Shown here in pieces: positions 27,409-36,177 of a DNA stretch of 64,000 bases (positions are counted from its first letter, which is position 1; each line of letters starts with the position of its first letter). Position numbers and translations under genes: made by a program. The stretch is taken from contig NZ_FTNO01000001.1 in the NCBI RefSeq assembly GCF_900156425.1, forward strand, positions 1,984,001-2,048,000, given 5' to 3'. Under the pieces are notes generated by a model. The model was not told where the DNA came from. It saw only the letters and a program-made list of their open reading frames with translations, and searched no databases. Origin of the DNA: Haladaptatus litoreus. GTDB taxonomy: Archaea; Halobacteriota; Halobacteria; Halobacteriales; Haladaptataceae.

Positions 27409-28044
27409 ATGAACGAAACCGAACTCGCTGGCGCAATCGACCACACCGTTCTCGGGCCGGAAACGACGCTCGAAGCTGTAGAATCTGTTCTCGACGAAGC
27501 CGAGGAATACGGAATGAACGCCTGTATCCCGCCGTGCTACGTTTCGGAGGCGGCGGAGTACGCACCGGACGTGACCCTCGCGACCGTCGTCGGATTCCCG
27601 CACGGACAGCACGCAATCGACGCGAAACGCGACGAGGCCGTTGGCGCGTGGGACGACGGCGCGGACGAACTGGACATGGTCATCAATATCGGGCGACTGA
27701 AGGCAGGCGACCACGACGCGGTGAAAGCCGACATCGAGGAACTCGTCGCGGCGGTGCCGATTCCGGTGAAAGTCATCATCGAAACCGCACTGCTCACTGA
27801 CGAGGAAAAACACGACGCCTGCCAATTAGCGAAGGAAGCAGACGCCGCGTTCGTCAAAACCTCGACTGGCTTTGCGGATGGTGGGGCAGAAATCGAGGAC
27901 GTGGAACTGATGGCCGAATACCTGCCCGTCAAAGCGAGCGGCGGTATCGGCGACTACGAAAAAGCGCAGGCCATGCTCGACGCGGGCGCAGAACGAATCG
28001 GTGCGAGCAGTGGCGTCGAAATCGTGAAAGATTTCCGCGGCTAG
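27409..28044 (+). CDS. deoC: deoxyribose-phosphate aldolase (DeoC)
   Basis: Cleaves 2-deoxyribose-5-phosphate to acetaldehyde and glyceraldehyde-3-phosphate. The 211-aa TIM barrel starts [19 protein letters not shown]. The Schiff-base lysine is in FVKTSTGF, the second lysine in [10 protein letters not shown], and the Asp in [17 protein letters not shown]-like GATTTTTACC lies about 30 nt before the ATG. It is divergent from the isomerase-like gene with a 149-nt gap. Confidence 0.95.
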   Translation: MNETELAGAIDHTVLGPETTLEAVESVLDEAEEYGMNACIPPCYVSEAAEYAPDVTLATVVGFPHGQHAIDAKRDEAVGAWDDGADELDMVINIGRLKAGDHDAVKADIEELVAAVPIPVKVIIETALLTDEEKHDACQLAKEADAAFVKTSTGFADGGAEIEDVELMAEYLPVKASGGIGDYEKAQAMLDAGAERIGASSGVEIVKDFRG

Positions 28045-28068
28045 TTGGACTGTTTTCGATTCTGTCGC

Positions 28069-28812
28069 TCAGTCGTCGTCGTCGCTCGGTTGCGGACTCG
28101 GCGTTCCCTGACTCGCACTGCTCATCCAGCCGTCGATGTGGTTTGCAACGTAGTCCCGGCCACCCCAGCCGAAGGCGACGCCGACGCCGATTGCGACCGC
28201 CGCGGCGAGGCCCCACGCGAGTGCTCGCGCGAAGACGTACAGGATACCAACGTCGATTCCCATCGTGTCCAAACCGATGACGATAGCGGTGAAGTACAGG
28301 AACATCCGAGTTCCCGAGGCGAACCAGTTGGTGTACGCGGTGTGCGTCGCCGCCCGAGTTCGCATGATGGCGTCACCGATGAAGTCGGCGACGACGAAGC
28401 CCAGCACGATGACGAGCAGTCCCGCGATTAATGCTGGCAGGTACGAGACTGCGGTCGCCACCCACTCGGAGAGCGTTGCGATTGCGAGGACGTTCGCGGC
28501 GGCGAGAATCGCCAGTGCGTAGATGAACCACGCCGCGAGTTTCCCGAACGCACCGGACACCGCGCTCTCGGTGCCGCCGAGCATCCTGCCCAGTGGCGTA
28601 TCGAGTACCATTCTATCGAGTTCGATTCGGTCGGCAACGCGGCGGACGACCGCCGCCACGCCGCGGCCGATTACCCATCCGATGAGCAGGATGACGATTG
28701 CGCCGACGAGTCGCGGGAGCAGTGCGATAAATCCGGAGATTGGATCTTGTAACCATCCCGGGAGGCCCCCTATTTGTAGTACCGTATCCGTGACCAGTGT
28801 GTGTTGAGTCAT
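28069..28812 (-). CDS. membrane protein with MscS/CmpX-type TM-helix repeats
   Basis: 247 aa. About five hydrophobic helices are arranged in two repeats: AIVILLIGWVIGRGVAAVVRRV and GLLVIVLGFVVADFIGDAIMR. Each has a G-W/F-x-x-G/A-D pattern before a basic turn, as in the conserved TM-helix repeat found next to small-conductance mechanosensitive channels. The MscS beta-domain itself is missing. The tail ends in an Asp run. A channel or osmotic-stress role is inference. Confidence 0.8.
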   Translation of the reverse strand: MTQHTLVTDTVLQIGGLPGWLQDPISGFIALLPRLVGAIVILLIGWVIGRGVAAVVRRVADRIELDRMVLDTPLGRMLGGTESAVSGAFGKLAAWFIYALAILAAANVLAIATLSEWVATAVSYLPALIAGLLVIVLGFVVADFIGDAIMRTRAATHTAYTNWFASGTRMFLYFTAIVIGLDTMGIDVGILYVFARALAWGLAAAVAIGVGVAFGWGGRDYVANHIDGWMSSASQGTPSPQPSDDDD

Positions 28813-29255
28813 TGGTTTTCTCCCCCACTACTGCGTGGGCAACAGAAGAATGGACTACAGTCAATTTGTTGTTGGCCCCCTAAACCGAATCGGCAATCGG
28901 GTAACGACGAATGATACAGGATTTATTTTTCTTCAAAAAGATTCGAACATAGACATCATGGAGACGGGTTATGACGGTATCGTTACTATCTTCGAGAAAC
29001 ACAGTAGCAGGGAAACCGGGATTCTCCCACCACAGAACGTACTTTTCGAACGAAAAGACACGAACCGTTAAACTGTATCATAATATTTCTGATGAAATTT
29101 CCCATCTGTCCGGCACGAGAGCGCCCGGTAGTATCCATACTTCTTCGAATGCGTACAGCATACTCGGCCCATCGGCTGATTCGGCGGTCGCAAAGAGCAT
29201 CCCATCCACCAACAATCGTCGCCCTTTTGCCCGCGTAGGCGAAATCGAACACCGA
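28813..29255. other. 443-nt spacer, AT-rich, promoters only
   Basis: Divergent promoter region for the channel-like protein and MtaB. It is poorer in G+C than the genes and has several TATA-like runs (for example ATTTATTTTTC near 28921 and CATAATATTTC near 29083). Open frames crossing it have no family resemblance. No RNA gene or repeat is recognised. Confidence 0.5.
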
Positions 29256-30509
29256 ATGGCCCGGTATCACATCGAGACGTATGGGTGTACCTCGAACCGC
29301 GGCGAGAGCCGTCAGATAGAGTCCGCGCTCCGTGACGCGGGTCACTATCGCGTGGAGGCACCCGAGCAGGCGGACGTCGCAATCATGAACTCCTGTACGG
29401 TGGTGGAGAAGACGGAACGCAACATGGTTCGCCGGGCCAAAGAACTCGAAGCGGAGACGGCAGACCTCATCATCACGGGCTGTATGGCGCTCGCGCAGGG
29501 CGACGAGTTCGAAACGGAGGGAATCGACGCCCAAATCCTCCACTGGGACGACGTGCCGACGGCCGTGACGAACGGCGAGTGTCCGACTCCGGGGCCAGGC
29601 GTCGAACCGGTTTTGGACGGCGTGGTCGGCATTCTTCCCATCGCCCGCGGTTGCATGTCCGACTGCTCGTACTGCATCACGAAGCACGCGACCGGGAAAA
29701 TCGACTCACCCTCCGTCGAAGAGAACGTAGAAAAAGCCCGCGCGCTCGTCCACGCGGGTGCGAAGGAACTCCGGATAACCGGACAGGACACGGGCGTGTA
29801 CGGGTGGGATACGGGCGAGCGAAAACTGCACATTTTGCTCGACCGCATCTGCAACGAAATCGACGGCGACTTTCGGGTTCGGGTCGGCATGGCGAATCCG
29901 AAGGGCGTTCACGGCATCCGGGAAGAACTCGCGCAAGTCTTCGCGGAAAACGACGAACTGTACAACTTCATCCACGCGCCGGTGCAGTCGGGGTCGAACG
30001 ACGTGCTCGGTGACATGCGCAGACAGCATCAAGTGGGCGAGTACGTCGAAATCGTGGAGACCTTCGACGAGTATCTCGACTACTGGACGCTCTCGACGGA
30101 CTTCATCGTCGGTTTCCCGACGGAAACCGACGACGACCACGAACAGAGTATGGCCCTCCTGCGCGAAACCCGGCCGGAAAAGCTCAACGTCACCCGGTTC
30201 TCGAAGCGGCCGAACACGGACGCCGCGAAGATGAAGGGTCTGGGTGGAACCATCAAGAAAGAACGCTCGAAGGAGATGTCCGAGTTGAAGATGGACATCG
30301 TCGGGTCGGCCTACGAGGACATGGTCGGCACCGAAAAGCGCGTGATGGTCGTGGAGGAGGGGACTGGCGATTCGGTCAAATGCCGGGACGAAGCGTACCG
30401 GCAAGTCATCGTGCAGAACGCCACGGACTACGGCATCGAACCCGGTGATTTCCTCGACGTGGAAATCACCGGGCATCAGACGGTGTACGCATTCGGAAAG
30501 CCGGTCTGA
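29256..30509 (+). CDS. mtaB: tRNA t6A37 methylthiotransferase (archaeal MtaB)
   Basis: Radical-SAM enzyme that converts N6-threonylcarbamoyladenosine 37 of tRNA to the 2-methylthio form. 417 aa. The N-terminal cluster cysteines lie in YGCTSNRGES, MNSCTVVEKTE and ITGCMALA; the radical-SAM CxxxCxxC is in ARGCMSDCSYCITKHATG; the C-terminal TRAM-like domain ends DVEITGHQTVYAFG. The start at 29256 (MARYHIETYGCTSNRGES) puts the first Cys at residue 11 as in the family; longer upstream starts have no homology. Confidence 0.94.
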   Translation: MARYHIETYGCTSNRGESRQIESALRDAGHYRVEAPEQADVAIMNSCTVVEKTERNMVRRAKELEAETADLIITGCMALAQGDEFETEGIDAQILHWDDVPTAVTNGECPTPGPGVEPVLDGVVGILPIARGCMSDCSYCITKHATGKIDSPSVEENVEKARALVHAGAKELRITGQDTGVYGWDTGERKLHILLDRICNEIDGDFRVRVGMANPKGVHGIREELAQVFAENDELYNFIHAPVQSGSNDVLGDMRRQHQVGEYVEIVETFDEYLDYWTLSTDFIVGFPTETDDDHEQSMALLRETRPEKLNVTRFSKRPNTDAAKMKGLGGTIKKERSKEMSELKMDIVGSAYEDMVGTEKRVMVVEEGTGDSVKCRDEAYRQVIVQNATDYGIEPGDFLDVEITGHQTVYAFGKPV

Positions 30510-30573
30510 GTGGGTATCGGCGGGTCAGCCTGATTTTCTGTATTCTCGCCGCACCCTGACAGCCACAGCATCG

Positions 30574-31590
30574 TTACCAGATTCCTTGCACTCTATCGAG
30601 AATCGTCACGACGACGACGTGGGGAAGCGTCAGCGCCGCGAGGAAGACGAGGTAGAGACCGACCGCTTCCGGCGTCGTTGCCGGCGAGGAAGGCACGACC
30701 ACTGCGAGTCCAGCCAACAGGACGAGCGCACCGACGGTCAGCGGCGTGGCGTCGTGAACGAATCGCCGAAGTGGAGATTTCAGGTTTCCCTCGGCGAGTT
30801 CTCGAACGCTCGCGTCGTCCAAACAGACGACGCGAGCGATGTGTCGAAGCGAATGCCAAACGCAGAAGTAGACCCCGATGGCGAGAATCGGCGGCACTGC
30901 GGCGAAGTAGACCGTGAGCAGTGTCGTTTCAACGGCGTCGATTCGCCAGAGGCTTCTACTTCGTCGCCAGTCGAGTGCGAGCGTTGCGAGCACGAGGAGG
31001 AAAAATCCGACACCGAGCAGGAGCCGCATTTCTGGCTGAAACAGCCACTCGATGTCGGCAACACCGCCGGGGCGAAAAGTTCCGACGAGGAGCGAAGCGA
31101 CTCGTCTGTAGATTCGAGGAAACGCAAGCAGTGGCACCAGCATCGGAAGGCCGCCATGAACCACGACGAGTAGGATACGATGAACGGACGACAAACGCGT
31201 TTTCGGCGTCATTTCGTACAGAACGTAGAGGTCACCCTGTCCCCAGTGGAACCACGTGAGCAGAATAAACGCGACGAACGATGCCACGGGAGCGACGAAC
31301 CACGCCGCGACGAACGCGCCGCCGAGAACGAGATACAGCAGACCAACCGTGGCGAGTGACCTCGTCGTCACTGAATGTGTTCGGGCACGAGGAATCGTCA
31401 GGTGGTCGATAGCGCCGTGTGGGAGACCGAAGAGGAGGATACTCACGACCAGTGGAGCGTACTGCCACCGAACCGGAATCGAAACGCCGAGAAGGGTGAC
31501 GAATGCAAGTGCGCCGAGAATGGCCCACGAAGGGCGCACAACGCGCGTGAGCGTGTCCCGAACCGCGGGAGCAGTTCGTATTGCGGTCAT
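30574..31590 (-). CDS. brp: beta-carotene 15,15'-dioxygenase, Brp/Blh family
   Basis: Cleaves beta-carotene to two molecules of retinal, the chromophore of bacteriorhodopsin. 338 aa, strongly hydrophobic with about nine helices. The iron-binding histidine motifs of the family are visible: GLPHGAIDH, TWFHWGQGD and CVWHSLRHIAR. The second of two adjacent ATGs (31590) is preferred since its ATGA overlaps the crtY stop by 4 nt; the first is at 31596. Last gene of the bop-crtY-brp operon. Confidence 0.93.
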   Translation of the reverse strand: MTAIRTAPAVRDTLTRVVRPSWAILGALAFVTLLGVSIPVRWQYAPLVVSILLFGLPHGAIDHLTIPRARTHSVTTRSLATVGLLYLVLGGAFVAAWFVAPVASFVAFILLTWFHWGQGDLYVLYEMTPKTRLSSVHRILLVVVHGGLPMLVPLLAFPRIYRRVASLLVGTFRPGGVADIEWLFQPEMRLLLGVGFFLLVLATLALDWRRSRSLWRIDAVETTLLTVYFAAVPPILAIGVYFCVWHSLRHIARVVCLDDASVRELAEGNLKSPLRRFVHDATPLTVGALVLLAGLAVVVPSSPATTPEAVGLYLVFLAALTLPHVVVVTILDRVQGIW

Positions 31591-32297
31591 CGCCATCGGT
31601 CAGTCACTCGAAGGAACAACACGAGTCCTTGCGCCAACAGGAGGTTCGTCAGGAAGAAGAACGCGCCTTCCTCGATTGGTAGTCCTCCAACCGTGATGCC
31701 CGTCGTGAATGCTGGCGAGATGTGCCAGATACCGAGTTCGATGGCGATTCTGTCCGAAAGACAGAGGTAGAGCGTCGGAGCGAGGACGCCGATTGCCCAG
31801 CGTCGTTTCGTCACCCAGAGATACCCGCCGCCATAGGCCCACTGAACCGCCAGCACCGGCCCGGCCCACAGGAGAATCGCGCCGAGATAGTACCCCCGAG
31901 GGAACTGGAGCAAGAGCGCGCCGACGACTGCGATAGAGATTCCGATTCCAGCACCCGGAACGCTAGTGCGGATGTCGTATGCTTCCTTTCGAGGGCCGAT
32001 GAAGCGCGAAACCCACAGTCCGGTGAGTAGGGACTGGAGCAGGATGAAAAGGTACTCTTCGATTGGGGCGTTCCAGATTCGAAACAGAACCGTTCGGTCT
32101 CCATACCACCAGACACCCTGTTCGATGAGGTAGTTGTCCCACGGGATGGTGTAGCCGAGTGCGATGAGCGTGAGTATTCCGATGCCGACGCCTGCAATTT
32201 TCCCTCGCCCTGCGAGTGGTTTCGGTGTCGTAGCGGCGACGATGATGAGGACTGGGACGACAAACACCGATAGAAACTGAAAGTAGGTAAGCGACAT
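31587..32297 (-). CDS. crtY: lycopene beta-cyclase, CrtYcd-type fusion
   Basis: Converts lycopene to beta-carotene in the membrane. 236 aa, about seven helices, made of two homologous halves with signature motifs NAPIEEYLFILLQSL and GLPIEEGAFFFLTNLL. The start is the ATG at 32297 (MSLTYFQF); a GTG 9 nt upstream is an alternative. It sits 52 nt downstream of bop, and its stop overlaps brp. The gene order opsin, cyclase, carotene oxygenase supplies all retinal-specific steps from lycopene. Confidence 0.93.
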   Translation of the reverse strand: MSLTYFQFLSVFVVPVLIIVAATTPKPLAGRGKIAGVGIGILTLIALGYTIPWDNYLIEQGVWWYGDRTVLFRIWNAPIEEYLFILLQSLLTGLWVSRFIGPRKEAYDIRTSVPGAGIGISIAVVGALLLQFPRGYYLGAILLWAGPVLAVQWAYGGGYLWVTKRRWAIGVLAPTLYLCLSDRIAIELGIWHISPAFTTGITVGGLPIEEGAFFFLTNLLLAQGLVLFLRVTDRWR

Positions 32298-32349
32298 GCT
32301 CGTCACGCTCGTTGAAAAGCACGACCGAATAGTAGTTCGAACACCGCGA

Positions 32350-33084
32350 TTACGCTGGTGCCCGTTCGCGTTCTTCTATCGGTTTCCGGGCCGTGGCGAG
32401 GACGCTCCGACTCCGGAGGAGGAGGACGCCGAAGCCAACCTTCGCGCTCAAATCGAGAATCATGAACACCGCTGTCTCCCAGTACAGTGGGAGAAACGAA
32501 AGCGTGCTCTCGGTGCCGAGAATCCATACGATGGGATACAGCACCCACAGTCCGATGGTCAGGTTCCGAAGCGTCCAGAACAGACTGCTGACGGACTCGT
32601 CTTGCTTTTCTGCTTGTGTCGTCAGCGTCCCGACGAGGAAGTACAAAAGCACCAGCAACGCGCCGGAACTAACGCCCCACCAAACGAGGCGGAACGAGGC
32701 GACGGTCGTCAGGGCCGCGATGAGTCCGGTGGCAATCATGAAGACGTCGAGTCCGATGAGCGTCCCAATCGTGTTTCGGTCGGCACGCGCGAGGAGTGCG
32801 AGGTCAAGGAGCAACAACGGTGTCGTGATGAGCCAATCGGCGTACCGCGCCCAGTATATATCGAGCGTTCGCCCGCCGACGGTGACTTCCGTAAGGCCAA
32901 ATCCTGTCGCCATGGAGAGGTACGACGCGAATGCCGTCAGCGTGATGAACGAGGTGACGATGAAAAACGTCTGTTCTTCTTTTTCCCGAACGCCCCACCC
33001 CCGTGCGACGAAGTAAATCGTTCCCAGTGCCATTCCGATAGCTCCTATCCAGAGCCAGAGTGATTCTTGACCTGGTTGCGGCAT
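32350..33084 (-). CDS. bop: bacteriorhodopsin, light-driven proton pump
   Basis: 244-aa seven-helix opsin. The retinal Lys is in DLSAKVGFG (Lys215). Proton-pump residues are all present: Arg80 and Asp83 (as Arg82/Asp85 in RYADWL), Asp94 (Asp96 equivalent, LLLLDLALL), Asp211 (Asp212), and release-group Glu192 and Glu203 (Glu194/Glu204). This pattern separates it from halorhodopsin (no Asp85) and sensory rhodopsins (no Asp96). It leads an operon with crtY and brp. The related regulator bat is not in this window. Confidence 0.97.
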   Translation of the reverse strand: MPQPGQESLWLWIGAIGMALGTIYFVARGWGVREKEEQTFFIVTSFITLTAFASYLSMATGFGLTEVTVGGRTLDIYWARYADWLITTPLLLLDLALLARADRNTIGTLIGLDVFMIATGLIAALTTVASFRLVWWGVSSGALLVLLYFLVGTLTTQAEKQDESVSSLFWTLRNLTIGLWVLYPIVWILGTESTLSFLPLYWETAVFMILDLSAKVGFGVLLLRSRSVLATARKPIEERERAPA

Positions 33085-33111
33085 AACGTAGGAACCTTAC
33101 AACGCAGCCCA

Positions 33112-33117
33112 TTTATA
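33112..33117 (-). promoter_or_regulatory. TATA box of bop
   Basis: The minus strand reads CCTATAAATGG, with TATAAA at 33117-33112. A start about 25-30 nt downstream would fall within a few nt of the bop ATG (33084), giving an almost leaderless mRNA as known for bop in other haloarchaea. The 190 nt further upstream are AT-rich and may hold regulator sites, but no known box can be assigned. Confidence 0.65.
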
Positions 33118-33308
33118 GGATTCTTATCAAATCTGTACTACATTTTTTTGATTTAGACGGGTTGATATGGTTGGTTACTTTTAATTCATACAATTTTTTC
33201 ACTCTCTCATCGATTGCCGATGGTATCGGTCGCGCAGGGAAGTTGATTGCATAAAAAAGATGCGTCAGTTGAAACCAATTCAGGTAGGCATCGACGCGAC
33301 AGAGAAAA

Positions 33309-34100
33309 CTATTCGACGATTATGGTTCCTTTTTCGCCGACCGATTGGTGTGGCACGCAGTAGTATTCGTATTTCCCGGATACGTCGAAGGTGTGGCAGT
33401 GCTCGTAGCCAGCATCGAATACTGTGTTTTCGCTGTCCGGCGTTCCTTCCCAGTTCGCTCCGTCGGGTTGGCTTTCGACGGCGATGTTGTGCGAATCCGA
33501 CTTCCAGACGAAGGTGACTTCAGTTCCTGCTGGAACTTTGACTAAGTCAGGGGAAAACTCCAGATTCCCGCCGGGACCGACTTCTATCGGGAGGTCGTCT
33601 TCTGTCGCTGGCGACTCTTCGTCAGGCGTCTCCGTCGGTTTCTCGGTCGTTTCCTCTACCGGTGCGACGGTTACTTTTCCAACCATTCCGACGGACTGGT
33701 GAGGTTGGCAGTAGTATTCGTACTCGCCGAGCGTTTCGAAGGTGTGGGTGTAGCGATAGCCCGTGTCGTACACTTTCGATGCGGGGCCAGGTGTTCCTTC
33801 CCAGTTTGCACCTTCGGGCTGATTTTCGACCACGATGTTGTGGGTGTCGGACTTCCACTCCCACGCGACGGTCTGGCCGGGATGGACGGTGATGTCGTCG
33901 GAAACGAACGCCAACTCCCCGGCGGGGCCGACTTTCAGCGTCCTGTCCGCCCGAACCTCGTGGTTCACCTTCGGTTCGTCGGATTGGGATTCGCCACCCG
34001 ACCCGAGTTGTCCACCTGCGATACATCCAGCGAGGGAACCAACCACGAGTGTCGCGCCGGTCGCCTTCAGCAACGTCCGTCTGTCGTGTTGGGAGGTCAT
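33309..34100 (-). CDS. two-domain halocyanin-like lipoprotein (blue copper protein)
   Basis: 263 aa. The N-terminus (MTSQHDRRTLLKATGATLV) is a Tat-type signal with lipobox LAGC, so it is exported and lipid-anchored. Two plastocyanin-like domains are joined by a Glu/Thr/Pro-rich linker. Domain 1 has all type-1 copper ligands: His in SDTHNIVVE, then YYCQPHQSVGM (Cys, His, Met). Domain 2 has SDSHNIAVE and YYCVPHQSVGE: Cys and His are kept but the axial Met is Glu. A membrane-side electron carrier is the likely role. An in-frame ATG at 34112 is possible. Confidence 0.9.
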   Translation of the reverse strand: MTSQHDRRTLLKATGATLVVGSLAGCIAGGQLGSGGESQSDEPKVNHEVRADRTLKVGPAGELAFVSDDITVHPGQTVAWEWKSDTHNIVVENQPEGANWEGTPGPASKVYDTGYRYTHTFETLGEYEYYCQPHQSVGMVGKVTVAPVEETTEKPTETPDEESPATEDDLPIEVGPGGNLEFSPDLVKVPAGTEVTFVWKSDSHNIAVESQPDGANWEGTPDSENTVFDAGYEHCHTFDVSGKYEYYCVPHQSVGEKGTIIVE

Positions 34101-34176
34101 GGGAACCTGCATCCTTACCTACACCACCGTGGTAAAAAATACCGGAACCCGATTCCCATCATCTGAAAACGGCGTT

Positions 34177-35112
34177 CTACCGGCTCTCTCCGTCCCGAAT
34201 CGGCGTGTCAGCCAACCGGTCAGCTTCGTCGTCCATCTTCCATTCCCCGAGTTCCTTCGGGTCAACGTGGACGAACACGTCGTCAACCTCGGCAATCGCC
34301 TGAATCGAATGCATCACCTCGGTTTCGATATCGTGAGCCTCGATGAGCGTCCTGTCTCCTTCGACTTCGATGTGCATGCTCACGTCGATTTCCGGGCCGA
34401 CGTAGTGGGCGACAACGTCGTGGACGCCTTCCACGTCGGGGTGGGAGAGCGCGCGTTGGACGATTGTCGCCCGAAGGTCTTCCGGTGGGGCGCGGCCGAC
34501 GAGGTAATCGACGTTGCTCTCCACGATTTCCCACCCGGTGTACAAAATGCCGAGCGAGACGACGCCCGCCGCGAGGGGGTCGAGTTCCGGAACTCCAACG
34601 GACGCGCCGAGAACGCCGACGAGGGCGGCACCCGCGGTGAGGATGTCGTTGCGGTTGTCCAGCGCGATTGCCTCCACCGCGGGCGAGTTGGTGTTCCCGC
34701 CGATTCGGAGACAGTACCGGTACAGTCCGTACTTAACGATAGTCGTCCCGGCGAGGACGCCGACCGCCAGCGGACTCGTCGTTGCCGAAACGTCACCCGA
34801 GATGAGCGAGGTAGCGGAGCGCCAGAGAATCAGGCCACCCGCTGCGAACACGCCAAGCGCGACCAACAGCGAGACGAATGGTTCGATTCGCTCGTGTCCG
34901 TGTGGGTGGTTGAAATCCGGGGGCTGCGTCGTCAGGTACAGGCCCGCGAGGACGACGACGCTGTAGACCGCGTCCGAGAGGCTGTTGACCGCCTCGGAAC
35001 CGACCGCAAGGCTGCCGGTTTGAAACCAGACGAGGCCCTTCGCAACTGCCAGCAGGAGGTTCGCCGAGAGAACGACGATTCCCGCGGTGCGGACGGCGGA
35101 CGAGCGGTTCAT
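34177..35112 (-). CDS. cation diffusion facilitator (CDF) transporter
   Basis: 311 aa with six transmembrane helices and a cytoplasmic C-terminal domain. Helix 2 has SEAVNSLSDAVYSV and helix 5 has EAIALDNRNDILTAG; in CDF exporters these positions hold the metal ligands, here Asn/Asp types. The loop HPHGHERIEPF between helices 2 and 3 is a family hallmark. It exports divalent metals such as Zn, Mn or Fe in exchange for protons; the metal cannot be decided. Confidence 0.9.
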   Translation of the reverse strand: MNRSSAVRTAGIVVLSANLLLAVAKGLVWFQTGSLAVGSEAVNSLSDAVYSVVVLAGLYLTTQPPDFNHPHGHERIEPFVSLLVALGVFAAGGLILWRSATSLISGDVSATTSPLAVGVLAGTTIVKYGLYRYCLRIGGNTNSPAVEAIALDNRNDILTAGAALVGVLGASVGVPELDPLAAGVVSLGILYTGWEIVESNVDYLVGRAPPEDLRATIVQRALSHPDVEGVHDVVAHYVGPEIDVSMHIEVEGDRTLIEAHDIETEVMHSIQAIAEVDDVFVHVDPKELGEWKMDDEADRLADTPIRDGESR

Positions 35113-35169
35113 TACGCCAGCATTGGGTCGGATTCCCTATGGCTATATCGGCGGATTCTACTCACCTAG

Positions 35170-35706
35170 CTACTCGAACGAAACTGCCGTGTCGGAATCG
35201 GGAACCGTCGCCCCCTCCTGTTCCGCGAAGGCCGCGTGAACCCGCTCGTAGGTGTCTTCGAGGGCTTCCACGATGACCTTCGTGTCGGAGAGTACCGGCA
35301 TGAAGTTCGTGTCGCCCTCCCACCGCGGGACGATGTGCGTGTGGAGGTGGTCGATGGAACCACCGCTTCCCTCGCCGATGTTCAACCCAGCGTTGAAGCC
35401 GTCCGGCCCGATGGCGGTTTCCAGCGCGTCGAAGGTGCGCTGTTTTAGTTTCGCGTGCCCGAGCAGAGATTCGTCCGTCAACTCCCGGTAGTCCGCGGTG
35501 TGCTGGTTCGGGATGACCATGACGTGGCCCGGATTGTAGGGGTAGTTGTTCAACATCACCACGGCGTGGTCGTTTCGCGCCACGACGAGAAATTCACGGT
35601 CTTCACCGCGATTCGGGAGTTCGCAGAACACGCATTCCTCAATTTCGACGTCGTTTTCGTCGCGTTCAACCCATTCGATTCGCCACGGTGCGAACACCTG
35701 TTGCAT
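35170..35706 (-). CDS. HIT family nucleotide hydrolase
   Basis: 178 aa with the histidine triad HLHTHIVPRW near residue 121 and upstream NNYPYNPGHVMVIPNQH. It also has CVFCELPNRGED near residue 25, the first half of a zinc site seen in several HIT proteins (the partner His/Cys is not certain). Such proteins hydrolyse nucleoside-5'-phospho links, for example Ap4A-like or adenylated compounds. Stands alone, 58 nt from the CDF gene on the same strand. Confidence 0.92.
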   Translation of the reverse strand: MQQVFAPWRIEWVERDENDVEIEECVFCELPNRGEDREFLVVARNDHAVVMLNNYPYNPGHVMVIPNQHTADYRELTDESLLGHAKLKQRTFDALETAIGPDGFNAGLNIGEGSGGSIDHLHTHIVPRWEGDTNFMPVLSDTKVIVEALEDTYERVHAAFAEQEGATVPDSDTAVSFE

Positions 35707-36177
35707 GCGTGGATGTGTAGTTGCGTGGTGATTTATTTTGTACGGGTTGGCTGGTTTCGGGTTTCGTTCCAGTTTCGCTTTGTAGCGGTTGGTGAGAGCC
35801 GTGCTCTCTGTGGTTTTGTGAGATACGCGCTGTCCAGTGGTTCGTGAACGTCTTCCTTTGGTGTGTTTTCATGAATCTCGTGCTAGGTAATCCCGACGAA
35901 CCCACACCGATTCAACTTCGAATCACTCTCTATCGTGCCGTTCGCGTAAAACCGGGAACATCGAGTTCGACACAAACGACTCGAAACTCCTGCCGAATCA
36001 AACAACGGCAACCCAAACTCAGAACCCGAAAAACAGCCATTACAGCGTATTTAACGACTGCATAACGGTGATTAAACGGTGACCTACCGGAATCGTTCAC
36101 CGGCCAGACCACCAACACAACACCCTCATTCCACAACAATATCTTTTCAAACGCTGGCTTCGCAGGGGAACCAACGA
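35707..36177. other. 471-nt spacer with strand composition switch
   Basis: Divergent promoter region for the HIT gene and trkA. On the plus strand the left half (about 35720-35870) is rich in G and T, and the right half (about 35940-36170) is rich in A and C. TATA-like ATTTATTTTG (near 35730, for HIT on the minus strand) and AATATCTTTT (near 36139, for trkA) are visible. No gene or RNA is recognised. Confidence 0.5.

Noticed and set aside
28835-29071. 78-codon frame upstream of mtaB
   Set aside because: No family pattern; lies in an AT-rich promoter region and starts within the divergent gene's leader.
32350-33084. Halorhodopsin or sensory rhodopsin
   Set aside because: Asp83 and Asp94 (Asp85/Asp96 equivalents) and both release-group Glu residues are present, which fits a proton pump.
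35720-36170. Replication origin in the composition-switch spacer
   Set aside because: No Orc1/Cdc6 gene next to it and no repeated origin-recognition boxes seen.
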